34,857 nucleotides of DNA, from contig JAOADJ010000002.1 of the NCBI GenBank assembly GCA_026417375.1, positions 1 to 34,857 of the forward strand, read 5' to 3'. The first letter of the stretch is position 1. Every line of letters begins with the position of its first letter. The notes below the pieces were generated by a model. It saw only the letters and a program-made list of their open reading frames with translations. It did not search any database and was not told the origin of the DNA. Made by a program: the position numbers and the translations under genes. Positions 1 through 8,478 of the stretch are shown piece by piece. Origin of the DNA: Melioribacteraceae bacterium. GTDB lineage: Bacteria; Bacteroidota; Ignavibacteria; Ignavibacteriales; Melioribacteraceae.

Positions 1-867
1 AAAACGTTTTTCGTTACTTTCAGCATGGTTGTGTGCTTCGCTTGATTGAATAACGCTTTCTTCAAATTTATATTTATGATAAGCATTAACAACTGCTAAA
101 GGTAATTTTTCCAAATAGTTTTGCGATTTAAGGATAAAATCATAAGCTCCTAATTTTAAAGAAGCAAGAGCAGTTTTTTCATCACCAAAACCTGTAATCA
201 TTATAAATGGTATATCAATCCCTTTGATTTTAAGTTCATGTAAAAAATCCAAACCACTTATTCCGGGTAATTTAAGATCACATAAAATAACTTTTATATT
301 TTTATTTTGTTCAAGTATGGAAAAAGCTTCTTCGGCTGTTGTTGCAGTAACTAAGTTTATAAAATTTGCTTCATGGTCAAAATAATTTTTTGTTAAGTCT
401 ATATCAATTTTATTACGTTCAACATATAATACATCAATTTTTTCCTGAAATAATTTTTGTTTCTTTACTTTGTCTCTTTTGTGTTCATAATAAATTTTAG
501 TTAAAATGTTTTTAAGTTTTTCATAGTAATCTGAATCTTTAGGAATATAATCAACAGCTCCCAACCTTAATGCTTTAACAACAATTTCCTGATCACCAAC
601 TCCTGTAACCATCACTGCAGGCACCTGATTGTTAATATCATTTAGATATTCTAAAATATCAACACCTAATGCATCCGGTAAATTGTTATCTAAAAGATAA
701 ATATCATAAGAGCTTTCCTTAATTAACTGATAAAATTCCTTTGCAGACTTTGCAATCGTAAATTCAAATTCTGATGCTTCATTTTCAAAATATGAGAGTG
801 TCAGATCAATATCAATTGGATTATCTTCAACATAAAGAACATGAATTTTTTCTTTTTGATAAGCCAT
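1..867 (-). CDS. Tandem-receiver response regulator (partial, runs off left edge)
   Basis: An open reading frame begins at ATG 865-867 on the minus strand and runs without a stop to base 1, so at least 289 residues are present and the C-terminus is missing. Two CheY-like receiver domains follow one another. The first has the acidic pair in VLYVEDN, the phospho-acceptor Asp in YLLDNNLPD, the Thr in MVTGVGD and the Lys in YIPKDSD. The second has VLYVERN, so one residue of the acidic pair is replaced by Arg, but keeps the Asp in ILCDLKLPG and the Thr in MITGFGD. Phosphorylation of the second domain may be altered. It starts 12 bases after the stop of the kinase at 880-2160, so the two form an operon and probably a cognate pair. 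The output domain, if any, lies outside the window. Confidence 0.85.
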   Translation of the reverse strand, partial: MAYQKEKIHVLYVEDNPIDIDLTLSYFENEASEFEFTIAKSAKEFYQLIKESSYDIYLLDNNLPDALGVDILEYLNDINNQVPAVMVTGVGDQEIVVKALRLGAVDYIPKDSDYYEKLKNILTKIYYEHKRDKVKKQKLFQEKIDVLYVERNKIDIDLTKNYFDHEANFINLVTATTAEEAFSILEQNKNIKVILCDLKLPGISGLDFLHELKIKGIDIPFIMITGFGDEKTALASLKLGAYDFILKSQNYLEKLPLAVVNAYHKYKFEESVIQSSEAHNHAESNEKRF

Positions 868-879
868 TTATACCTCTTT

Positions 880-2160
880 TTAATTTTCAGGAAGTTCAAT
901 AAAAAATTTAGAACCTTTGTTAATTTCAGATTCAGCCCAGATTTTTCCTCTCATTTTATTAACTAACCTTTTACAAATTGCAAGTCCTGCACCTGTACCT
1001 TCGTAAACAGATTGGTCAGCCATTCTATGGAACAATTCAAAAATTTTATCATGATACTTCATATCAAATCCAATTCCATTATCTTCCACCTTTATTAAAT
1101 ATATATCATTATTTTTTTTACTTGTTATTGTAACTTCAGGATTTTGAGATTTAGAACTATACTTAATCGCATTATCAATTAAGTTTGATAATATTTGATT
1201 TAACCCTCTTTCCCAACATTTTATTTCATTGCATTCAATATTCAAATTAATTTTTGTGTTGTACTTATTAATTTCATTTATTCTTGAATTTATAATTTGC
1301 TCTATCAATTCATTTACGTTTACATCTATTGGGATTGGTAGTTCTAATTCTATTCTTGTATATGAAAGTAAATCTTGGATTAAATTTTCTAAATTTCTTG
1401 CAGAACTATCAATTTGTTTTACACAATATTTCCCTCTTTCATTTAAACTTTCTGAATGCCTTTTTATTAATTCCTGAGAATAACCAATAATACCTCTTAG
1501 TGGTGCTTTTATATCGTGAGTAACAGAATAAGTAAATGATTTTAATTCATTGTTTAAATCATTTATTCTAATAGCTTGTTCTTGCAAATGATTGTTCAGC
1601 TTAGATAGTTCTTTCTCATATAACCTTTTTAATTCTAATTCTTGTGAAAGTTTTTCTTCTTTAATTTCTGTTTGCAAAAGTTTGAATTCCAATTCCTGAA
1701 TTAATAAATCAACATCATCTGTATCTTTTTTTAAATCCTCATTCAATTTTAGTAACGTGTAGTTAATTAATTTTGAAGATTTTGTAATAAGTTGTAAAAA
1801 TTTTTCAATTTTGTAATTAATTATTTCAGGTGAAACGAGCGCATTAATGAAATCGAAAGTAAGGTTCGGATAATTAATTGTAAGAGTATCTAAATCGTCG
1901 AAATATTGATAAATAATAAAAAAGTAATTTAAAGAGATTGATTCTGTATTCTTATAATTTTCCAAAAATTTTATTAACCGGTGAGAGAGAGAGATAATAA
2001 TATTTGCTTCTATTTCAATTGTTGATAATGCTTCATCAAAATTGCTAAAGGTTTTGTAATCTAATTTTTTATCAGTTAGAAATTTTATAATATGAAATGA
2101 AAGATTTTGCGGGAGTTCAATTAAGACAAAATTAGGATTCTTTATTTTTTCTTTTTCCAT
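880..2160 (-). CDS. Sensor histidine kinase with pseudo-receiver N-terminus
   Basis: Cytoplasmic two-component kinase of 426 residues with no membrane segment. Residues 1-125 have the hydrophobic pattern of a receiver domain, but where the phospho-Asp is expected there is IIISLSH, so this looks like a pseudo-receiver (inference). Residues about 130-205 are a coiled coil. The HisKA box holds His215 in THDIKAPLRG. The HATPase domain shows the N box NLIDNAIKYS (326-335), DNGIGFD (360-366) and GTGAGL (388-393). The order resembles phytochrome-like and hybrid kinases of the FCB group. Its stop lies 12 bases upstream of the tandem-receiver regulator, and it is divergent from recN with a 128-base gap that must hold both promoters. 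Confidence 0.88.
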   Translation of the reverse strand: MEKEKIKNPNFVLIELPQNLSFHIIKFLTDKKLDYKTFSNFDEALSTIEIEANIIISLSHRLIKFLENYKNTESISLNYFFIIYQYFDDLDTLTINYPNLTFDFINALVSPEIINYKIEKFLQLITKSSKLINYTLLKLNEDLKKDTDDVDLLIQELEFKLLQTEIKEEKLSQELELKRLYEKELSKLNNHLQEQAIRINDLNNELKSFTYSVTHDIKAPLRGIIGYSQELIKRHSESLNERGKYCVKQIDSSARNLENLIQDLLSYTRIELELPIPIDVNVNELIEQIINSRINEINKYNTKINLNIECNEIKCWERGLNQILSNLIDNAIKYSSKSQNPEVTITSKKNNDIYLIKVEDNGIGFDMKYHDKIFELFHRMADQSVYEGTGAGLAICKRLVNKMRGKIWAESEINKGSKFFIELPEN

Positions 2161-2288
2161 AAAAGCTGTTTGCTTTTTACAAAATTAGTTAATTGTATCT
2201 TATTTGTAAATAATAATCTTTATTTAATGATAACTTGCAGGTTAATAATTCATTCTTAATATTAGCAACCAATTAAAATCAGGTTTCT

Positions 2289-4001
2289 ATGTTAAAATCT
2301 CTCTTTATTAAAGATTATGCTTTAATCGAAACAACTGAAATTGAATTTGGGAAAGGATTAAATATTATTACCGGTGAAACAGGTGCCGGTAAATCAATTC
2401 TTGTTGATGCAATGGGTTTGCTTTTAGGTGAAAGAGCTTCCTCTGATGTTGTGAGAAAAGGTGCTGAAAAATCTATTGTTGAAGGAGTTTTTGATGTAAC
2501 TAATAATAAATTAATTGAGAATTTCTGTAATCAAAATGAAATTGAATTCAATGATGAATTAATTGTCAGAAGAGAAATTTCAGTTAAAGGAACTAACAGA
2601 TGTTTTCTAAACGATTCACCTGTTCCACTTTCACACATAAAAGAAATTGGAAATTTATTAGTTGATTTGCATGGACAACATGAACATCAATCACTTTTAA
2701 GAGTGGAAACTCATATTGATTTTTTAGATCAGGTTTCTGATGCGGGTAAATTACTGAATGAATATCAAATACAATATAAAGAGTTAATTAATAAATTAAA
2801 GTTTCAAACCGAATTATTGCAAAATGAAAAGATTCTTAAAGAGAAAAAAGAGTTATATGAATTTCAAATAAAAGAAATAGATGCAGTTAATCCTCATTTA
2901 GATGAAGAAGATAAATTAGAAGATGAGTTAAAAGTTTTAGAGAACTCAGAAAAATTATTAACTATATCAAGCGAGATTTATGATCTTTTATATGAAAGTG
3001 AAAACTCAATTATTGATTCGCTCGGTTACATTAAAAACAAATTGAACGAATTAAATAATATTGATAAATCTATCTCAAATTTATTTTCTGATTTTGAATC
3101 TTCATTAAATTTATTGAAAGATGTTTCCCATTCATTAAGAAGTTATAAAGATAATATTAGTCTTGATCCTGAAAGATTAAATGAAATAAGAGAAAGATTA
3201 GCTTCAATAATTTTATTAAAGAAAAAATATGGGGGAACTTTAAAAGCAGTAATTGATTACAGAGAAAAAATCGGGAATGAATTTGAAATAGCAGAAAATT
3301 TTTCTAATAAAATAAATGAAATTGAAAATGAAATTTTACAATTGAGAAGTAATTTAGGAATAATAGCAAAAAGTATTTCTTCAAAAAGAAATAATGTATC
3401 TAAAAAAATTAAGAAAGAAACTGAATCTATTTTAAAGCTGTTAGGAATACCGGATTCAAAATTTGAAGTTAATATTCAAAACATAGAAGAAGATAATTCA
3501 TTAAACAATTTTGTAATTGTTGATGATAAAAAATATAAATGCAATGAAAAAGGAATTGATTTTATTGAGTTTTTTATTTCAACAAATTATGGAGAGGATT
3601 TAAAACCATTAACTAAAGTTGCAAGTGGCGGCGAAGTTTCAAGAATAATGCTTGCGTTAAAATCTGTTCTTGCAAAAACTGATAAACTTCCGATTTTAAT
3701 TTTTGATGAAATTGATACCGGAATAAGTGGAAGGATTGCACAAAAAGTTGGAAGTGTTTTACATGATTTAGCAAACAACCATCAAATAATTGCTATTACA
3801 CATTTACCACAAATTGCAAGCTTTGGAGATTATCATTTTAAGGTTGAAAAAAGCAAAAACAATGATCGGGTAGTAAGTCAAATAAAATTGTTAAATGAAA
3901 ATGAAAGGATAAACGAAATAGCAAAATTAATTTCCGGGGAAGAAGTAACAGAAACAACGATGAAAAGTGCATTGGAATTAATTAACAACAGAACAAATTA
4001 A
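2289..4001 (+). CDS. recN: DNA repair protein RecN
   Basis: SMC-like ATPase that acts in double-strand break repair. The 570-residue length fits the family. Walker A is GETGAGKS (29-36), the ABC signature is ASGGEVSRIMLALKSVLA, and Walker B is LIFDEIDTGISGRIAQ, followed by the switch sequence AITHLPQIAS. The middle region is a long coiled coil, as in other RecN proteins. AGG lies a few bases upstream of the ATG. It is the only + strand gene in the left 30 kb, and its stop overlaps the convergent kinase gene by 4 bases, so the two transcripts meet tail to tail. A housekeeping gene, which supports a chromosomal setting. Confidence 0.97.
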   Translation: MLKSLFIKDYALIETTEIEFGKGLNIITGETGAGKSILVDAMGLLLGERASSDVVRKGAEKSIVEGVFDVTNNKLIENFCNQNEIEFNDELIVRREISVKGTNRCFLNDSPVPLSHIKEIGNLLVDLHGQHEHQSLLRVETHIDFLDQVSDAGKLLNEYQIQYKELINKLKFQTELLQNEKILKEKKELYEFQIKEIDAVNPHLDEEDKLEDELKVLENSEKLLTISSEIYDLLYESENSIIDSLGYIKNKLNELNNIDKSISNLFSDFESSLNLLKDVSHSLRSYKDNISLDPERLNEIRERLASIILLKKKYGGTLKAVIDYREKIGNEFEIAENFSNKINEIENEILQLRSNLGIIAKSISSKRNNVSKKIKKETESILKLLGIPDSKFEVNIQNIEEDNSLNNFVIVDDKKYKCNEKGIDFIEFFISTNYGEDLKPLTKVASGGEVSRIMLALKSVLAKTDKLPILIFDEIDTGISGRIAQKVGSVLHDLANNHQIIAITHLPQIASFGDYHFKVEKSKNNDRVVSQIKLLNENERINEIAKLISGEEVTETTMKSALELINNRTN

Positions 4002-6178
4002 CTACTAAAAACATCTTTTAACCTTACAGTAACTTTAGTACCAACATTTTTTTCGGATTCTATCATAACTTCAGCATTAATTAGATTGCAATATTTTTTT
4101 ACCAATGATAATCCCATTCCATTGCCTTCAAAGGCACGATTATATCCTTTTTGTTCTTGAGAAAAATCATCAAACACTTTTGGCAGGAACTCTTCGGAAA
4201 TTCCAATTCCATTATCTGATATATGGAATTCTAAATCTTTGTTATTTTTAACTGAATTTATTTTTATAGTACCATTACTTGTAAATTTGATCGCATTATC
4301 AACTATGTTACTTATTATCTGATACAAACAATGTTTATCAGTGTTAATTAATAATTCACCTAAATTATTATTTATAATTAGTTTATTGTTTTTTGATTCA
4401 GAATATTTGATGTATTCTTTATAAATGCCTTCAAAAATATCTTTCTTAATATTTACTTGTTCTATCTTTAAGTAATATTCATTTGAATTCAGAACCGCCA
4501 TTTCTGTTAAAAGATTTATAACTTTTTTAATTCTTTCGCTAGCTAATAATGCGCTTTCATAAATTAATCGTGAGTCTGAATCAATGTTATTTAAATTATC
4601 CATAAAAATAAAATCAATTAAATTAATTATTATGTGAAGAGGATTTCTTAACTCGTGTGATAACTGAATTAAAAATTCAGTTTTTATTTTATTTGCTTTT
4701 TCAGATTCTTCCTTTGATATTTCTAGTTGTTTGATTAATTCCTTTTTATCAGAAATATCTTCGGACATCACAACAAAATATTTTATTGTTCCAAATTCAT
4801 CCTTAATTGAAGCTATTGAAATTGATTGCCAAAAATATTCTCCATTCTTTTTTTTGCTTAGTAATTCACTTGACCAATTTCTTCCGGATAAAACAACTTT
4901 CCACATTTCTTTATAATTAATCTCTGAGCTTGCAACCAATATTGATTTTGGTGTTCGTCCAATTACTTCATTTTCTTCGAAGCCTGTTATTTTAGTGAAA
5001 GCTTCATTTACATATATAATTTTTCCATTATGATTTGTAATTATTATTGATAAAGGACTTTGATTAAATGCGGTTTTAAATATTTCAACTTCTTTTGCAT
5101 AATTAACTTTTTCAGTAATATCATTAACAACAGTAAATATTAAATCTTTTCCTCTTAAATTTATTTTACCTGCAGAAACCTGAACTTCACGGATATTTCC
5201 CTCTTTTGTAATATGTCTTGCAAAAAAAGTGTTATAACCTTTGTATGCTGCAATTTTGTAATCTTTAAGACTGCTTATAGTTTTATCATAATTAAAATCA
5301 TAGATATAAGTATTTGTTATAAATGTTTCTCTGTTAATTCCATAAAATTTTTCAGCAGCTTCATTAACATCAATAATTTTTCCGGTTTCCGGATGTATAA
5401 TCATCATTATCGAATGTTTATTGTAAAATATTTTTTCAAATTTTTCTTTTATAGATTCATACTTTTCATTGATGTTTTTAATTTCTGTTAAATCTTCAAC
5501 ATTAAATAAGTAGCAATTGACATTATCAATAATAATTTTTGAAATATTTTCATCAACATATTTAGTTTTACCACTTTTTGTTTTATGAATTGAATTAATT
5601 GGTTTCAAATAACTTTCATTATCTGATAATACTTTACTCAATTCATTTTCTTCATTAAAAGATAAATTAAAATCAAATATTTTTAAGTTATAAATCTCAT
5701 TTTTGTTATACTCAATATGTTTGAGAAAATAATCGGTGCAAAAAATAATTTTGCCAAACTTATCAACAACATAAATTGGTTGTTTAATTTCATTTATTAT
5801 TTCATAAACTTTTTTTGAATATTCATTTATTTGATTTTCACTTTCAATTTTTAATTTATCAACAGTTTTTAGAAAATAAAGAAGTGATAAATCTTTTTTT
5901 AAAATGTAATCTTTGAATTGATTAATAAAGATTTCATCATAAATTGAATTACTAAATTCATCTGAAATTATGACAACTTTAGAGGAATATTTATAAAATA
6001 AATCTAGTTGATTATTAAATGAATCTATATCAAAGATTATCAAATCATAATCATCATAATTCAATTCTAAATTGTTTTTGAAAATTATTTTTGCATTTGA
6101 AATTTTTTGCAAATAATCAGCAAAATCTTTTTCTGTTAAAAGCTTTGATAAAAACAATATTTTAATTTCTTTTTCCAT
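3998..6178 (-). CDS. Multi-PAS sensor histidine kinase
   Basis: Soluble kinase of 726 residues. Residues 1-110 look like a receiver fold (LIIFDID near residue 50) but key residues are poorly kept, so it is probably a pseudo-receiver. Three PAS domains follow at about 122-235, 245-360 and 365-480; the third has the classic run YVNEAFTKITGF at 389-400. HisKA carries His508 in SHELRNP. The HATPase domain has NIVDNAIKF, DNGIGIS and GNGMGLSL. It is the last gene of a four-gene signalling operon (10945 down to 3998), only 5 bases after the HD-type response regulator. No transmembrane segments are visible, so it should sense an internal cue through PAS. The ligand cannot be told from sequence. Confidence 0.9.
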   Translation of the reverse strand: MEKEIKILFLSKLLTEKDFADYLQKISNAKIIFKNNLELNYDDYDLIIFDIDSFNNQLDLFYKYSSKVVIISDEFSNSIYDEIFINQFKDYILKKDLSLLYFLKTVDKLKIESENQINEYSKKVYEIINEIKQPIYVVDKFGKIIFCTDYFLKHIEYNKNEIYNLKIFDFNLSFNEENELSKVLSDNESYLKPINSIHKTKSGKTKYVDENISKIIIDNVNCYLFNVEDLTEIKNINEKYESIKEKFEKIFYNKHSIMMIIHPETGKIIDVNEAAEKFYGINRETFITNTYIYDFNYDKTISSLKDYKIAAYKGYNTFFARHITKEGNIREVQVSAGKINLRGKDLIFTVVNDITEKVNYAKEVEIFKTAFNQSPLSIIITNHNGKIIYVNEAFTKITGFEENEVIGRTPKSILVASSEINYKEMWKVVLSGRNWSSELLSKKKNGEYFWQSISIASIKDEFGTIKYFVVMSEDISDKKELIKQLEISKEESEKANKIKTEFLIQLSHELRNPLHIIINLIDFIFMDNLNNIDSDSRLIYESALLASERIKKVINLLTEMAVLNSNEYYLKIEQVNIKKDIFEGIYKEYIKYSESKNNKLIINNNLGELLINTDKHCLYQIISNIVDNAIKFTSNGTIKINSVKNNKDLEFHISDNGIGISEEFLPKVFDDFSQEQKGYNRAFEGNGMGLSLVKKYCNLINAEVMIESEKNVGTKVTVRLKDVFSS

Positions 6179-6183
6179 TTCAA

Positions 6184-7323
6184 TTATACTTTTACAAACA
6201 CTTTAATTTGCTGAGGTAAAGATCTTACTTTTGAAACACTGTTTAGTTTATGAATATAAATATCACTAAGAACTGTGCCTTTAGGAAGCAACAAATAATT
6301 ATTTATATCATTTAGATTTTCAGCTAATACCATTCCTTCTTTCAATTCATTTAAAGATTTGGGCTGAGTAATATAACCTTGTTTAGCACCTTTTATTTCA
6401 GCTTCCAAAGCTCCTAAAATTAAACTATCATATTGATGTTTTTCCTCGTTTAAATATTCAATAGCTTTTTCTGGTTCAATACCTCTTTCAGTAATCCAGA
6501 AATAATCATTCAACAAGCGAAGCATTTTTGCAATGAACAAAACTGTTGATTCAATAAAACTATTTTCTGCTGAATCAATAAATTCAGAAGTCTTAAATTG
6601 TAATGAAATTGCTTGAGCAACTTTTTCTAATCTTGGTATATTTTTTAATAACATTGAACCAACTTCAGGATGGGAAAAATAAATTTCTTCCTCTTTTGAA
6701 TTTAGTGGAATACCTTTCATTCTTTTCTCAACTATTTCAGAAGGAATTCCCATACAACCAATTTGTGAAAGCAGAACTGCGATATCAAATTCCCATGTTT
6801 CTGTTATAGATAATCTTTGAATAATTTTTTTTGCAAGATCTCTCATTAACGAAGCACGATTAAAAAGATTTGGATTTGATACCGAAAGAATATCGATTAA
6901 TACTTTTATACTACCTTTTAAAGTTTTTTCAAGTATTTCTTTTTCTGCGGTTACTAATCTATGTTGATTTATTCCCAATTTGATTGTTTCAATTAGAACA
7001 TCAATTTCGCAAGGTTTTGTCAAAAATCTATAAATATAACCTTCATTTATTGCATTAATAACAAGTTGCAAATCTGCATATCCAGTTAATAATATTTTAA
7101 CAGTTTCCGGATTTATTTCATGAAATTTTTTCAAGAATTCTAATCCTTTCATTCCGGGCATATTATAATCTGCAACTACAACAGAGTATTCATTATCAAT
7201 TTTCAATGAATTTAATGCTTCATAAGGATCGCTAAACATCTTCATTACAAATTGACCTCTTATGTTTCTTCTGTAAGCGTTCAATACATTTTCTTCATCA
7301 TCAACCAACATAATTTTTAACAT
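6184..7323 (-). CDS. Response regulator with degenerate HD-GYP-like output domain
   Basis: Residues 1-120 form an intact receiver: Asp8/Asp9, phospho-acceptor Asp52 in VADYNMPG, Thr80 and Lys103. Residues about 135-300 have the helical layout of the HD/HD-GYP output seen in RpfG-like regulators, with the remnant GIPLNSKEEEIYFSHPEVGS. The metal-binding pair is gone: at the position of the usual HDIGK there is SQIGC (186-190), and the later His pair reads SLQFK. Cyclic di-GMP hydrolysis is therefore unlikely, and a binding or scaffold role is more plausible. A C-terminal domain (about 310-379) is conserved-looking but unassigned. It lies between the HDOD regulator (9-base gap) and the multi-PAS kinase (5-base gap). 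Confidence 0.85.
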   Translation of the reverse strand: MLKIMLVDDEENVLNAYRRNIRGQFVMKMFSDPYEALNSLKIDNEYSVVVADYNMPGMKGLEFLKKFHEINPETVKILLTGYADLQLVINAINEGYIYRFLTKPCEIDVLIETIKLGINQHRLVTAEKEILEKTLKGSIKVLIDILSVSNPNLFNRASLMRDLAKKIIQRLSITETWEFDIAVLLSQIGCMGIPSEIVEKRMKGIPLNSKEEEIYFSHPEVGSMLLKNIPRLEKVAQAISLQFKTSEFIDSAENSFIESTVLFIAKMLRLLNDYFWITERGIEPEKAIEYLNEEKHQYDSLILGALEAEIKGAKQGYITQPKSLNELKEGMVLAENLNDINNYLLLPKGTVLSDIYIHKLNSVSKVRSLPQQIKVFVKV

Positions 7324-7332
7324 AGTTCACCT

Positions 7333-8478
7333 TTAATTAATAATTTGTGTGTTATTAAACTTTGAAAAAAGTTGTTTTGTTTTTTCATTTTCATTAAGTA
7401 AAGAAAAATTTTTATTCGCAATTATATTTGAATAATATAAAAGTGATGATAATGAGTTTACATTGAAATCATGTTTTTCATGATGAGAAGAAACAGATTC
7501 AATAATTATCTCCGGTAAATTCCATATCCTGAGTAAATACGCACCAATATGTGCATGAGAAAAACCAAATAATTCATTTTCTTCTTCTAATGATGGCAAT
7601 TTATTATTTAACTTCAAGAAATTATTATATGTCTCATTTTTAAGTAATATTAATTTACCAATATCATGTAATAAAGAAACTGAATATAATTCCTGAGAAA
7701 CAATACGTGAAACTTTAAACTCTTCAACAATTAACTTTGCAATGTTTGAAGTATTTATACTATGCTCCCAAATTATTTCCAAATATTTTTCATTTACTTT
7801 TTCCAACCTCGAAAAATTATGAATGAATAAAAATAATATCAGTGATTTTATAACATTTATTCCCAAAATGTTAAGTGCTGAATTAATGTCAACTGTTTTA
7901 ACTGCCGAAGCAAAATAAGCAGAGTTTGCAACTTGTAATATTTTAGCAGTTAATCCAATATCTTTCTTTATTATTTTTTCAATTGCCAATAAAGAAATAT
8001 CTTCTTTACTTAATTCATTTTCAATTTCTAAATAAATATTTGGTAGTGATGGTAAATTATCAATTCCATTTATTATTTCAATCATTTCTTTTGAATTAAT
8101 AATTTCTCTGCTCTTTAAACAATTATTGATTAATGAAATCAACTCTTCAGAGTTAATTGGCTTTGCCAGAAATTGGTGAGAATTTTTAACGGTTTTTAAA
8201 ATCAGTTCATGGTCTGAATGTCCTGATAGAATAATTCGGATAGTAGAAGGAAAATTTTTCTGAAAGTAATCTAAAAGTTCTGCGCCATTCATAATTGGCA
8301 TTCTCATATCAGAAACAATAACATCAATGTTGATTTTATAAGCAATTTCAATTGCTTCTTTTCCACTTGTTGCGAAAAATAAATCCCAAACTGATTTTTG
8401 CGAAAAAAGAGTTCTCTTAAGTCCATCTAAAATATTCTTATCATCATCTACAAATAATATTTTTATTTTATCCGCCAT
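7333..8478 (-). CDS. Response regulator with HDOD output domain
   Basis: 381 residues. The receiver (1-120) has Asp11-Asp13, phospho-Asp57 in VSDMRMP, Ser85 in the Thr/Ser position and Lys106. An HDOD domain spans about 135-345, with NLPSLPNIYLEIE at its start and an HD pair, His271-Asp272, in LLHDIGKL, plus SSHHEKH near residue 331. HDOD proteins are signalling modules related to HD phosphohydrolases and usually act through protein contacts. The start codon overlaps the end of the upstream kinase gene by 11 bases, so translation is coupled and the kinase at 8468-10945 is the likely partner. Confidence 0.88.
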   Translation of the reverse strand: MADKIKILFVDDDKNILDGLKRTLFSQKSVWDLFFATSGKEAIEIAYKINIDVIVSDMRMPIMNGAELLDYFQKNFPSTIRIILSGHSDHELILKTVKNSHQFLAKPINSEELISLINNCLKSREIINSKEMIEIINGIDNLPSLPNIYLEIENELSKEDISLLAIEKIIKKDIGLTAKILQVANSAYFASAVKTVDINSALNILGINVIKSLILFLFIHNFSRLEKVNEKYLEIIWEHSINTSNIAKLIVEEFKVSRIVSQELYSVSLLHDIGKLILLKNETYNNFLKLNNKLPSLEEENELFGFSHAHIGAYLLRIWNLPEIIIESVSSHHEKHDFNVNSLSSLLYYSNIIANKNFSLLNENEKTKQLFSKFNNTQIIN